A DNA stretch of 64,000 nucleotides from Castanea sativa. Taxonomy: Eukaryota > Streptophyta > Magnoliopsida > Fagales > Fagaceae. The DNA lies in assembly GCF_040712315.1 (NCBI RefSeq), contig NC_134014.1, positions 8,836,244 to 8,900,243 of the forward strand, written 5' to 3'. Shown here piece after piece: positions 54,711 through 64,000 of the stretch; the stretch's first letter is position 1, and each line of letters begins with the position of its first letter. Under the pieces are notes generated by a model that was not told the DNA's origin, did not search any database, and saw only the letters and a list, made by a program, of their open reading frames with translations. A program made the position numbers and the translations under genes.

Positions 54711-57039
54711 ATGGATTCTAGCCAAAGCTCTGTATTGGAAAATGATTTGAGTGTTGTCATAGTTGATCAACATGAGAAGGCTCAAGTTGAACCTACTCAT
54801 GGAAGTCCAAGCAGATCAAACACTCCGAGTAGACATGACAAGCAAAATGTAGAAGTATCAAAAGTTGGCATGAAGTTTGATTGTGATGATAGTGCATATG
54901 AATTTTACAAAGAATATGCTCAACGGATTGGCTTTAGTGTTAGGAAACAATTTGTAAAGCGAGCAAAGACGGGACAACTTAAAAGGAGAACATTTTGTTG
55001 CTCAAAAGAGGGTGAGCGAAGTGTTGACAAACGCCGAGAACAAGTATCTTTTCGCCGCCCAGTTTCACGAGTGGGTTGTTTAGCACAAATGACTTGTCAA
55101 CTCCAAAAGGATGGTATGTTAGAAGTTGTTTCTTTTCATGAACAACATAATCACGAGCTTGCTTCTTCGCCAATAAAACATATGTCAAGATCAAAGAGAG
55201 AAATTGCACCTGCTCAAAAAGCCATTGCAAATGATGTAGAGAGGCCTGGAATATCAATAACACAAGCCATTGATTCATTGAGCATGCAAGCAGGGGGTGG
55301 TGAAAATCTTGAGTTTATGAATGTTGACTATAAGAATTCTGTACATAATGAGAGGGAGACGGCTTTGAAGAAAGGAGATGGTTGTACTGTGATGGAATAC
55401 TTTCGTAAGATGCAATTAGAAGATCCATCTTTTTTTTATTCAATACAAGTTGATGATGATAATCAAATCATGAACATTTTTTGGGCTGATGCTAGATCAA
55501 TAGTTGATTATGGACATTTTGGAGATGTTATATGTTTTGACACAACTTCTCGAACAAACACATACGATCGACACTTTGCTCCATTTGTTGGGGTTAATCA
55601 TCACAAACAAACAATTATCTTTGGTGCGACTTTACTTTATAGTGAAACAATAGAGTCATATAAATGGTTGTTTGAAACTTTTTTGAGTGCAATGTCATGG
55701 AAGCAACCAAGAACTATACTTACAGATCAGTCTACTGCAATGGCTAAAGCAATAGCTGAGGTCTTTCCTGAATCGAATCATCGTTTATGTGTATGGCATA
55801 TTTATCAGGAGGCCACTATGCATTTAAGTCATGTATTTGATTCATTTCAAGAATTTGCAAATGATTTTAGTGATTGTGTGTATGGTTATGAAGATGAAGA
55901 TGAATGGCTCGTTGCATGGGATAATATGCTTGAGAAATATGCTCTTGTTGATAATAAATGGTTAGGTGGGATATTTGATGTGAAGGAGAAATGGGCCATG
56001 GTATATGGGCGGCATATGTTCACTGCTGATATGAAAAGCACCCAACGCAGTGAGTCAATGAATAATGTGTTGAAGAAATACTTGAATGTTAAACTTGATT
56101 TTGTGCATTTTTCGGGACAATACTCTAGAGTTTTGGCTGATAAGCGACATCAAGAACTACAAGCAGAGTTCAAAATGAGGCGAACAAAACCTGTTTTACG
56201 AGTTGATTTAGAGATGTTGGGACATGCTGTAGAGTTTTACACCCCAGAAATATTCCCAATGTTTCAAGATGAATATTTGAAGATGGGGGATTGTAAAATT
56301 TATAGGGTTAGTAAATCTGATACTATCAAAGAATACAAAGTCACGTATAGGGAGAGAAAACAGGAGCACCTAGTTAAATATGAAGCCTTGGCAACTATTG
56401 TGGAATGCAGTTGCATGAAGTTCAACTTCATAGGAATTCTATGTGTCCATGCTTTGAAAGTTTTTGACAAGAAAAATATTAGGAGACTTCCAGCCCATTA
56501 TATATTGAAAAGATGGACAAAAGATGCAAAGGTAGGTTCTATCAAGGACTATCGTGGCATTTATATTAAAGGTAATACTCAAGAATCGATAGGAAAGCGC
56601 TACTCTCATTTGAGTCATAAATTTCGTGAAATTTCCACACTTGCAGCAGAGAGTGAGATGATGTATGAACATGCCAAAAGATGTTTTGAAAATTTATTGA
56701 AAGATTTGCAAGAGATGAGAAAGAAATGTTATTCCGAGAGTATGGAAGGTTGCGTAAAGGTCCATGGTGAAGCTATTCATGCAGATGTATTACAGAGTAA
56801 TAGTGGATTTGACTCCCATAAGGATATAACTTCTCAAGATTATGTTGTTGGACACTACTTTCAATATTTATATGGTTTAAATCAGGTATATATATTCCTT
56901 ATGTTTTTTGTTACAACCTAAGCGTTAGTCCCCTCCTCCTCCTCTCCATACTTAAACATGTTTGGTGGTATATTTGTAGGTTTCATCACCTCCTGATGTT
57001 ATCCAAGAAGAGCACCATATTGGCAACAACTCTAAGTAG
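54711..57039 (+). CDS. FAR1-related sequence (FRS) protein, two exons, 744 aa
   Basis: Exons 54711-56885 and 56980-57039, joined across a 94-bp intron (CAG/GTATAT donor, ttgtAG acceptor, phase 0). Domains: FAR1/WRKY-GCM1-type DNA-binding zinc finger at residues about 58-150 (C96/C97, C123, H146 and H148), MULE-derived transposase domain at about 270-460 with D277, D339 and E448 in the catalytic positions and a CVWH motif (360-363), and a SWIM zinc finger (C566, C568, C578, H580). A helical C-terminus follows. FAR1/FHY3-family proteins are domesticated Mutator-like transposases acting as nuclear transcription factors in light and stress signalling. It lacks flanking terminal inverted repeats that I can see. 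The frame is intact, unlike the copies in units I and II, so this is the only likely functional FAR1-type gene here. A specific Arabidopsis orthologue is not assigned. Confidence 0.9.
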
Positions 57040-58714
57040 GTTGGATTTAGAAACCAACTTTTTTGGATGGAGATTGGAGACAAAAATGGGTGGAGTTAAA
57101 GAGTACAAGTTTATTTGATGGAAATTGGAGACTATTTTTGACTGTCAACTGTTAAGTAAGTTGTTAAACTTACTACCACTTCTTCTTCTTTTGTGTGTGT
57201 CTATTTAATTCAGATTTGCAATTGTTTTGACAAAATGTTGCATGTGATGTGACAAGACACAAGTTTTTGGTAGCTAGATGATCATAAAGGGCCTTTACTA
57301 CACTTGGCACAGATGATCATTTACCACCCTTTCTTGTTTTGTCACAAAGGCTGCTAATAGTTTTGTTCTTGGCCAATACAATTGTGGTGGTTGTAATCTA
57401 GATTTGAACAAGATTTTCTTATTCTTTTTTTGGGGGGCAGAAAGCTATTATATTTATGAATAAATTTTATTTGACGCTTGCCAAACTGAGATAATATCCT
57501 GTCCTAACTTGCCAAAGTCATAGAAACAGTAATGCCCTTACTTAACTCATTGAAACTGTCTTTGCATCTCAAGGGTGTGTTTGAATCTGTGTCAATGGTC
57601 TTAGATTAGGGACAAACACCTTGAATCCTCAAGGTGGTTTGTATCCCTTGGCTTAACATAGGTTGAGCCTTAAAGCTAGCCTCTACCAATAATTTTATTT
57701 TACTCAACAGCTCTTGCCAAGCATCTTTTTCTGAGGGCTAAAACTTACAAGTGAGATGTAATAACATTCACTTCGACAATATAAAAATTGTAAAAGCCCA
57801 ACTTGTGCCAAAAGTGAAGATAAGTTGTAATAATTCCATCTAAATGAATCCTATAACGGAAATTTTGGTAATCTTGAAGTTATAATTTTCATATTTTAAT
57901 TTGATAATTGTAAACGCAAATATCTTTAAAGGTGTGCATAGATAGAAGGTTATAATTAAGAAGTATCTATTACACAGCGAACAAAATCGTTAACTGCTAT
58001 CAAGGAGTTTTAATTTTTAAGTTTTTTCTTCAATTATTTTTGTTTAGATTGATGAAGAATAAATAGAAAACACCCCTAGACAGAAAAACCTCATAGCTTC
58101 TGAAGGAGAAGGAGAAATGAAAAATAAAATAGAAACTAAACCACTCCACAGACTTGAAGGTCCTTCCAACAATCTACTAGACAACTACCATTCCTATGGC
58201 AATATTTTTCCACCTTTTGATTAATATTAGCTCCATTGCTACACAATGGAAATTCTTTAAGCTGGAAGCCTGTCCTTAGAAAAATTATTAGTATGATAGA
58301 CCAGCAAATTTGATAAACAAGTGAGCTAACCAGAACTGAAGCTTCACATTTTTCCACTTGTAGGCACAGATGACTCCCTTTCTGTCCAAGCTCCTCTCAA
58401 AAATAATTGTGTTGTATTAAATGACCAAGGGCTTTGATCTAGAACCTTCTATCTAGTCTCAGTATAATCGAACACATGCACAATTACACCTGTTTCCAGC
58501 ATGTAACTGAGGACTAGCTCCCTCTTTGCTTCAATAGGCTTCCTAATTTGGCATGAGTATTAATGCATAGGGCTTGGTTCAGAAACATGGACCTCTTTTT
58601 GTTCTTCTTTTATGATTTCAACAAACATCCTTGATATCTTTCTGCCATCTTTTTCCTTGTTGAGATAAGTACATCCGAACGCAGCAAGCATCCAAGCACG
58701 GAGTAGGAATACCC
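57040..58714. other. Intergenic sequence between FAR1-related gene and mTERF fragment
   Basis: Begins with the probable 3' UTR of the FAR1-related gene. I recognise no gene, RNA or repeat in the remainder, and the ORFs present are short. In units I and II this whole interval, plus the 3' half of the FAR1 gene, is missing, which is what created the chimeras. Confidence 0.6.
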
Positions 58715-59190
58715 CAAGCACAACCAAGAGCATTGAGGGTCAATCCCGTTCAGTTTACAGAGGCTTTGGAGAAAGTAAAGGAAATAGGATTCAATCCTTT
58801 TGATGATGAAGTTTGCCAAGGCATTACATGTTATGTGGTCAATGAGGTTGATGTTTATAAGAAATGGGGTTGGTCTGAGGCTGAGCATGAGATTTCATTG
58901 GCATTTAGAAGGCATCCGTGGTGTATGATGGTGCTTAAAGACAAGAGTATGAGGGTAATGGATTTTCTTGTCAACAAGATGGGCATGGAGTCTTCCGTCA
59001 TTATGAAATACTCGGAACTTGGAAAAGCGATTGATTACTATGGTTTCGGTTTTCAAGTTTTGTTATCAAGAGGTTTGGTAAAGAAGGATTTTAAAATGTA
59101 TATGTGTTTTGTTTGTTCTGAAAAGACATTTATGCAGAAGTTGTTATGCCTCAAGAGAAAGTTTCTGATCTGTTGAAGCTATAGCAGGGA
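58715..59190 (+). pseudogene. mTERF pseudogene fragment (unit III)
   Basis: Starts abruptly at sequence matching mTERF residue about 214 (ccaagagcattgagggtcaa) and runs to the C-terminus, with VYKKWGW, FRRHPWCMM, VMDFLVNKMGMESS and SRGLVKKDFKM recognisable. A deletion around the segment matching residues 245-258, an extra codon pair near 58880 and a frame change near 59145 disrupt it. No N-terminal half is found upstream. This is the ancestral arrangement from which the unit I and II fusions derive: an mTERF fragment downstream of a whole FAR1-type gene. Confidence 0.85.
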
Positions 59191-61538
59191 AAAAGGGATT
59201 CTTCTAAATGAGAAGAGAATAGCTTGTAGGATTACTTGCTTTAGTTGAGCTCCAAGATTGAAATTAATCCATATTTTTTTATTGGTAATGTGAGTTCTCT
59301 TTAATTTGTTTAACCATTGAAACTTGAGGTCCAAAATGCGATGCATAATCATCTGCTAGGCTATTGTGATCTGTTCTTGCTTTATACATGGGCATAAGTC
59401 TGAAACTAGTTCCATTGCTGAACTTTTGTAACTAAAATACGATTTATCTGCGGAACTTTTGTCACTCAAATTTGATTTCTTTCATCTTGTTGCCATAAAA
59501 AGGGCATCTAGCTCTACATGATCTTTCTATGCATTTGTTACTTGATGGTGTTACAGTGTTGGTGCATGCAATTTTGAGACTGATATTACTAGTTCAAGTT
59601 AGTTATATTGATTATATATTGATACCATGGTGAAGTCTCACATATTGTGTGCATTCCAACATACATAACAATATTCTGTTTAGCATGTTTGTGAGTGAAT
59701 TTTCTCAGGATTTGTAGAATTTCTACATTGTTTTGATTTGCAGAGCTCTTATATGGCGCCTATCTGGAATGCACTGCATGTTCAGATGGCTACAAGAAAG
59801 AGCAGCACAAAGTACATGGATTTCTTTTGTTCTACAGAAGAAAATAATTGGAAAAATACTTGCTTTCTAAGCTGTTCATCTTAATGGCTTGAGTCAAATT
59901 CATGTCAACCAAGTGGACAAATCCAGTTACTTGCTTTCTTGGAAGTTGGGAGAGGGATTTAAATTTGCGTTTACAGGTCACTTAATATATCATAAGGCCT
60001 AGTTGGACCATGTTCTGCAATCACATCTTTCTTTGACTTTCAATTGGACAGTTGTTATTTTTACTCTCTTAGCAGGTTTTGTGCAGCTAGCAAGTTGGCA
60101 TTTTGCCCTTTAATTAAATTTCAACCCCATCTTTTATATACAGCTAAATTTTATTATGAGTGAAAAATTCTGCACAATTGAGATCCTTTTAGAACAATAC
60201 TTTGTGTTTTACTTGAAAATGGACTTGTGTCAACTCTAACATGCCAAGCAATCTGTAATAGTATGAAATGAACGAGTATGGGAGTCTATGGTTGTGGCTA
60301 AAAGCCCACAGCTCAGAGAAGAGAGTGATTTTAAGGGCTTTGGTTTTATCCTAATTCTGGTATCAAATGCTTTAGTAATAGAGATTTCAGTATGACTACT
60401 ATGTTAGAGGGTGATGAAGACCTGTTCTTGTTCAAGTTTGTGAACTATTGAATAGGAAGTCTCCCATCTGCAGAATGTATACAGATAAAACTTGGATATT
60501 ACAAAAGTGGGAGCTGGTTAAGAGGGACGTGCATCATGCGGCAATTGCATAATGATTACACAGTGAACCCAAATCTGTATGCATTTCCTTATTTGTTACT
60601 TAAAATCCCTTGGAATTTTTCATCCTCAACTTTCTTTAGTCCGAGTGCAGCTGAGAGAGAGAAGACATACAGCTGTTAACACAAAGTGTGACACAAGTCA
60701 TTTATAACACAAATCCAGATAAGAATCTGTGCTAATAAATTTACCGTGTACAGAAACAGTGCTATTTGTGCTTGAGGAAGTGATATATATCCTGCTAGTT
60801 GTTCCTAAGAAAAATAAGGTGCTAACTCGTTTGCATTCAGACAATTATTAAAGAGGAGAAGAGCCTTGGGTGCGGCTGTTATAATTGTTAAATCATGGAT
60901 CCAAGTGTTTTATGTTACTCATATTGTGTTAGTTGAACCCATTGTTCTTGGACTTGCTTTAGTCATGTCCAAGGTTGCAATTAATTTAGGCTAATGTTCA
61001 AATCCTTTATTTATTTATTTTTAAATTACATCCTATTATAATTTATGTGACTGTTTACTTGTTCACATTGTTCTTATTGTGTTGAATGATCCCAGCTATT
61101 GTAATTTTATGTAGTTACTCTTGTAGAAGCTCAGTGATGTATTGTTTGTTCAATTTGTCTATCTTTTTGATTTTGTTGGTAACTTACACTGGCATTTGGT
61201 GGGTCACAATATCACCTTCGATCTTAATCTTATAAGAGGAGGAGATACCGTTTGAGTAAAAGTAATTGTATCACGCTTCTATTTTGTATGGCATATGCTT
61301 TGAGGTCTTGTATATGGAGTGCAATCCTTTCTATAAGACAGAATTTTGTTTTCTCATGTTTGTGAGTGAACCCTCTTAGAATTGTAACATCTCCTTTGAT
61401 TTTGATTTGCACATAATGTGAGGTTCATCCCTTTGTGTGTACGTATGTCCATGTTATGCTTTTTTTTTGTTTCTCTTTGCTGGGTGGTGAGAGAGAAGAA
61501 ATGCAGGTAACTATCTCATTTGATTAAGGGAAATGACT
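59191..61538 (+). repeat. mTERF-downstream conserved block, unit III
   Basis: More diverged copy of the block that follows other mTERF sequences, still alignable to about 61510. The exon-like segment is at 59744-59839 with the same gatttgcag left border. The Helitrons and AT-rich minisatellite of units I and II are absent after it. Confidence 0.65.
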
Positions 61539-61630
61539 TTTACACACACAAACTTATACGCACATTTTAAATTGAAATCGTGAAGTGACTTGAAGTCATA
61601 ATTTCAGTTTAAAATGTTTGTGTGTAATAA
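61539..61630. repeat. Small imperfect foldback
   Basis: ttacacacacaaac at the left pairs with gtttgtgtgtaat at the right, and acattttaaattgaaat pairs with atttcagtttaaaatgt, leaving a short central loop. It could be a MITE relic or a transcribed hairpin. Target repeats were not identified. Confidence 0.6.
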
Positions 61631-62530
61631 ACATAACTCATTGATTAATAACTACACCTAAATCTAATTTGTGAAACCAAAGCACGAATATACATGGTGG
61701 TACTATTAAGTTAATTGGCTTGGTAAGTCTCAAAAACCTATAATTGGCTCGGTGGAAATCAGGAGGAGGAAGCAAAACTCTTTGAATTGGCCCATGAATT
61801 GACAGGATCCACAAGGCCCGGGATTGGCCTAACAAGTTTTTTAAAAAAGGTCAGTTGAAAATTGAAATGATTGACCCAATTCCTAACTCACGACAAGATG
61901 GGACACAAATAATTTCTTGCACCTCAGAGCCGAAGTGAATGTCGGGGTATTAAGGAATACCAAATATCTAGAACAGATGGGTGTTTGATCTTCTCATTCT
62001 TTACTAAAAGTCCATTGAAATCATAAATAATTGGCCAAGAGTTTTGTATCTCAATTGACATTTTATAGTGTCAGTAACAAAAATGTTCAAGATTTAAATT
62101 CTTCATTCCCAATATTAAATTATCAAAAAAATCAAAGTGTTTGACTGATTGGTAATGCTTGGCATTAGTCTAAATCTTATAAGTAGTTTTTGTTTTCTAT
62201 TTTGTTTTTATTCTTTATTCTTTTTTATAGAAAAGAAAAAATGGAAATAGTGAGGTGAGATTCAACTTTAGACGTCACAAATGTGCTTAGGATATCATTT
62301 GAATCCAAGGAGGTGGCTCTACTCTTAGACTAAAAATAATATTATACATTTTTAGTTCTCAAATAATCTTTTACTTTTTATATAAATAATAACCCAAAAT
62401 GGTGTGGCAGAACAATCCGGTACCGTACCGAAGTATTTCATTGGACAAATAGAAACATGTCCCGAACGGTACATTTTTGGGACAGAGGATATCAAAACGG
62501 TGCACTTTGGAGACAAGAGAGAGAAGTAGA
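61631..62530. other. Intergenic sequence upstream of the third mTERF gene
   Basis: No gene, tRNA or repeat recognised. The minus-strand ORFs at 61638-61835 and 62352-62585 have no features supporting expression. A homopolymer-rich AT stretch lies near 62180-62240. Confidence 0.5.
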
Positions 62531-62531
62531 G

Positions 62532-62539
62532 AACCCTAA
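62532..62539 (+). promoter_or_regulatory. Telo-box-like element upstream of the third mTERF gene
   Basis: AACCCTAA (in gaaccctaaacgc) is the core of the plant telo box, often found near transcription starts of genes for translation and organelle biogenesis. It lies 139 bp upstream of the ATG. A single short match can occur by chance. Confidence 0.35.
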
Positions 62540-62544
62540 ACGCA

Positions 62545-62619
62545 ATGCAAAGCTTTGGCCTTGGCGGTTTGGGAATCTTGCTCATTCACTCACAAGCCAC
62601 AGCGGAGGTCTTCTTCTGA
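62545..62619 (+). CDS. Possible upstream ORF (24 aa) of the third mTERF gene
   Basis: ATG at 62545 opens a 24-codon frame ending TGA at 62617-62619, 51 bases before the mTERF start. If the transcript begins near the telo box, ribosomes would meet this ATG first. Not found in the leaders of the other two mTERF genes. Speculative without transcript data. Confidence 0.25.
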   Translation: MQSFGLGGLGILLIHSQATAEVFF

Positions 62620-62670
62620 AACGGAATCTATACAGTAGGTGAGTTTTTCTTCCAGTACCGCTTATATGAC

Positions 62671-63813
62671 ATGTTGAATTTTCTCTATAAAGCTATTCAC
62701 CATGGGAGTTGTTGTACTGTTGAAACCCACATAGCTTTATTATTATCATCTGGCAGACTAAGATACATTTCAAGCACTTCAACTTCAAATCAACACTCAT
62801 TCACTGTCTCATACCTCATAAACTCATGTGGGTTCTCACCAGATGCTGCTCTATCAGCCTCCAAATATGTTAATTTTGAAAACCCACATAAAGCAGACTT
62901 GGTCATTAGCTTTTTCAAGCACCATGGTTTCTCACAAACCCAAATCTCAAACGCCATCAGAGAACACCCAAAAGTGCTGGTATCAGATCCTCACAAGACC
63001 CTTTTGCCCAAATTGGAGTTTTTCCACTCCAAAGGCTTTACAACCTCTGACATTGCCACAGTCTTATCTAGAAATTCACGAATATTGAAACGAAGCTTGA
63101 AAAACCAAATAATCCCTTCTTTTGTTTTCCTTAAGAATTTGCTTGGAACTGATGGGAACACTAATGCTACTGTTAGACGTTTTCCGGGTATTCTCATCAT
63201 TAAACTCGACACTCATGTGGTTCCTAATATCAATCTTCTGCGAGCAAATGGAGTTCCTGAATCAAATATATGTGCCTCAATTAAAAAATATCCTAGATTT
63301 ATTACGACAGGTGCTATTCGATTTAAAGGGATTGTAGAGGAAGTCAAGGAAATGGGATTTGATCCTTTGGGGTTGAGTTTTATTTTGGCTATTTTTGCAA
63401 TGGGGGGAATGAATAAATCCACTTGGGAGAGGAAGGTCAATGCTTATAAGAGGTGGGGTTTGTCTGAGGAAGAGATTCTTGTAGCATTTGGAAGGAGCCC
63501 ACATTGTATTAGGGCATCTGAGGATAAGATTACGCGGGTGATGGATTTTTTGGTCAACCAAATGGGCTTGGAGGCTTCCCTTATTGTCAAGCGCCCACAA
63601 CTCCTTACTCTTAGCTTGGAGAAGCGACTTATTCCAAGGGCTTCGGTTATTCAAGTTTTGCAATCGAAAGGTTTGGTTAAGAAATTGTTTTACTTGCCCG
63701 CTGTGTTTGAGTATGCGGAGGAGTTGTTTCTGCAGAAGTTTGTGATGCCTTATGAGAAGGAAGCTTCTAAATTGTTGCAGTTATACAAGGAAAGATTGAT
63801 TTCTCCAGAATGA
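62671..63813 (+). CDS. mTERF-family protein (380 aa), unit III
   Basis: Single-exon mTERF-family gene, clearly homologous along its whole length to the 386-residue proteins at 25348 and 48464 but considerably more diverged. The N-terminus (MLNFLYKAIHHGSCC...) is basic/hydrophobic and Ser-rich to about residue 45, consistent with an organelle transit peptide. Repeats run from about 76 to 340 with signatures FFKHHGFSQTQISNAIREHP, VEEVKEMGFDPLGLSF, NAYKRWGLSEEEI and SLEKRLIPRASVIQVLQSKG. The ATG gives the natural start: the upstream in-frame codon is a stop (TGA within gtgagt). Likely functional; organelle and nucleic-acid target are not determinable here. Confidence 0.92.
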   Translation: MLNFLYKAIHHGSCCTVETHIALLLSSGRLRYISSTSTSNQHSFTVSYLINSCGFSPDAALSASKYVNFENPHKADLVISFFKHHGFSQTQISNAIREHPKVLVSDPHKTLLPKLEFFHSKGFTTSDIATVLSRNSRILKRSLKNQIIPSFVFLKNLLGTDGNTNATVRRFPGILIIKLDTHVVPNINLLRANGVPESNICASIKKYPRFITTGAIRFKGIVEEVKEMGFDPLGLSFILAIFAMGGMNKSTWERKVNAYKRWGLSEEEILVAFGRSPHCIRASEDKITRVMDFLVNQMGLEASLIVKRPQLLTLSLEKRLIPRASVIQVLQSKGLVKKLFYLPAVFEYAEELFLQKFVMPYEKEASKLLQLYKERLISPE

Positions 63814-64000
63814 CTACAGAATAGGATATGTATCAAGTAAGGAGTGATATGAAGTAGTTATACTGTTATAGCCCGCATTAAGGATCAAGTTTCCCTTGTT
63901 TTGAGTTACTTTATCCATTAGAATCCGTTAATATGAATCTTGCTTTAGTTTGAGTCCAGAGTGCCGCTAATTAAAATTCCAATATCTTGCCAAACCCCAG
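63814..64000. other. 3' flank of the third mTERF gene
   Basis: Presumed 3' UTR, continuing past the window edge. It contains the fragment cttgctttagtt also seen just after the other mTERF stops (for example 26536), so the homologous downstream block probably continues outside the window. Confidence 0.5.

Overview
This is nuclear DNA of a flowering plant, most likely a woody eudicot. The evidence is AT-rich intergenic sequence, mTERF-family and FAR1-related genes, a Tat-type Ty3/gypsy element with antisense ORFs, Helitrons, a tRNA-derived SINE and an endogenous caulimovirid. A Fagales tree is my best guess, but the sequence does not prove it.

The backbone is a segmentally duplicated cluster. 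The ancestral order appears to be: GGACC-type minisatellite, conserved upstream region, FAR1-related gene, mTERF fragment, conserved downstream block, AT-rich minisatellite, mTERF gene, downstream block, Helitron(s). A truncated copy 0 (upstream region plus Helitron) opens the window at 1-6600. Unit I (about 6677-39960) holds a FAR1-mTERF chimeric pseudogene and a good mTERF gene (25348-26508). Unit II (about 39961-52590) holds a further deleted chimera and a second good mTERF gene (48464-49624). Unit III (about 52591-64000) holds an apparently intact two-exon FAR1-related gene (54711-57039), an mTERF fragment and a third, more diverged mTERF gene (62671-63813).

Most of the length is insertions into this backbone. 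Paralogous empty sites let several be delimited exactly: an 11.5-kb Tat-lineage gypsy element (13323-24831, TSD ataat); two about 695-bp solo LTRs of one family (381-1075, 47007-47700); two about 2-kb solo LTRs of a second family (4169-6422, 44887-46843); two about 2.6-kb non-autonomous Helitrons (1365-3920, 29005-31630); a SINE (53683-53845); and an endogenous pararetrovirus (31881-39620) inside a TA microsatellite.

The pararetrovirus is the most unusual item. It has a primer-binding site, movement-, capsid- and protease-like regions in one reading frame, a second unidentified coding region, a promoter with TATA box and a terminal repeat, but no recognisable reverse transcriptase. It ends in a 95-bp-arm foldback. 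It is clearly decayed, with nine in-frame stops in its first coding frame.

Functionally, only the three mTERF genes (predicted organelle nucleic-acid-binding proteins) and the unit III FAR1-related gene look capable of making full proteins. Everything else is pseudogene, repeat or transposon. All statements come from reading the sequence by eye; no alignment or database search was run.
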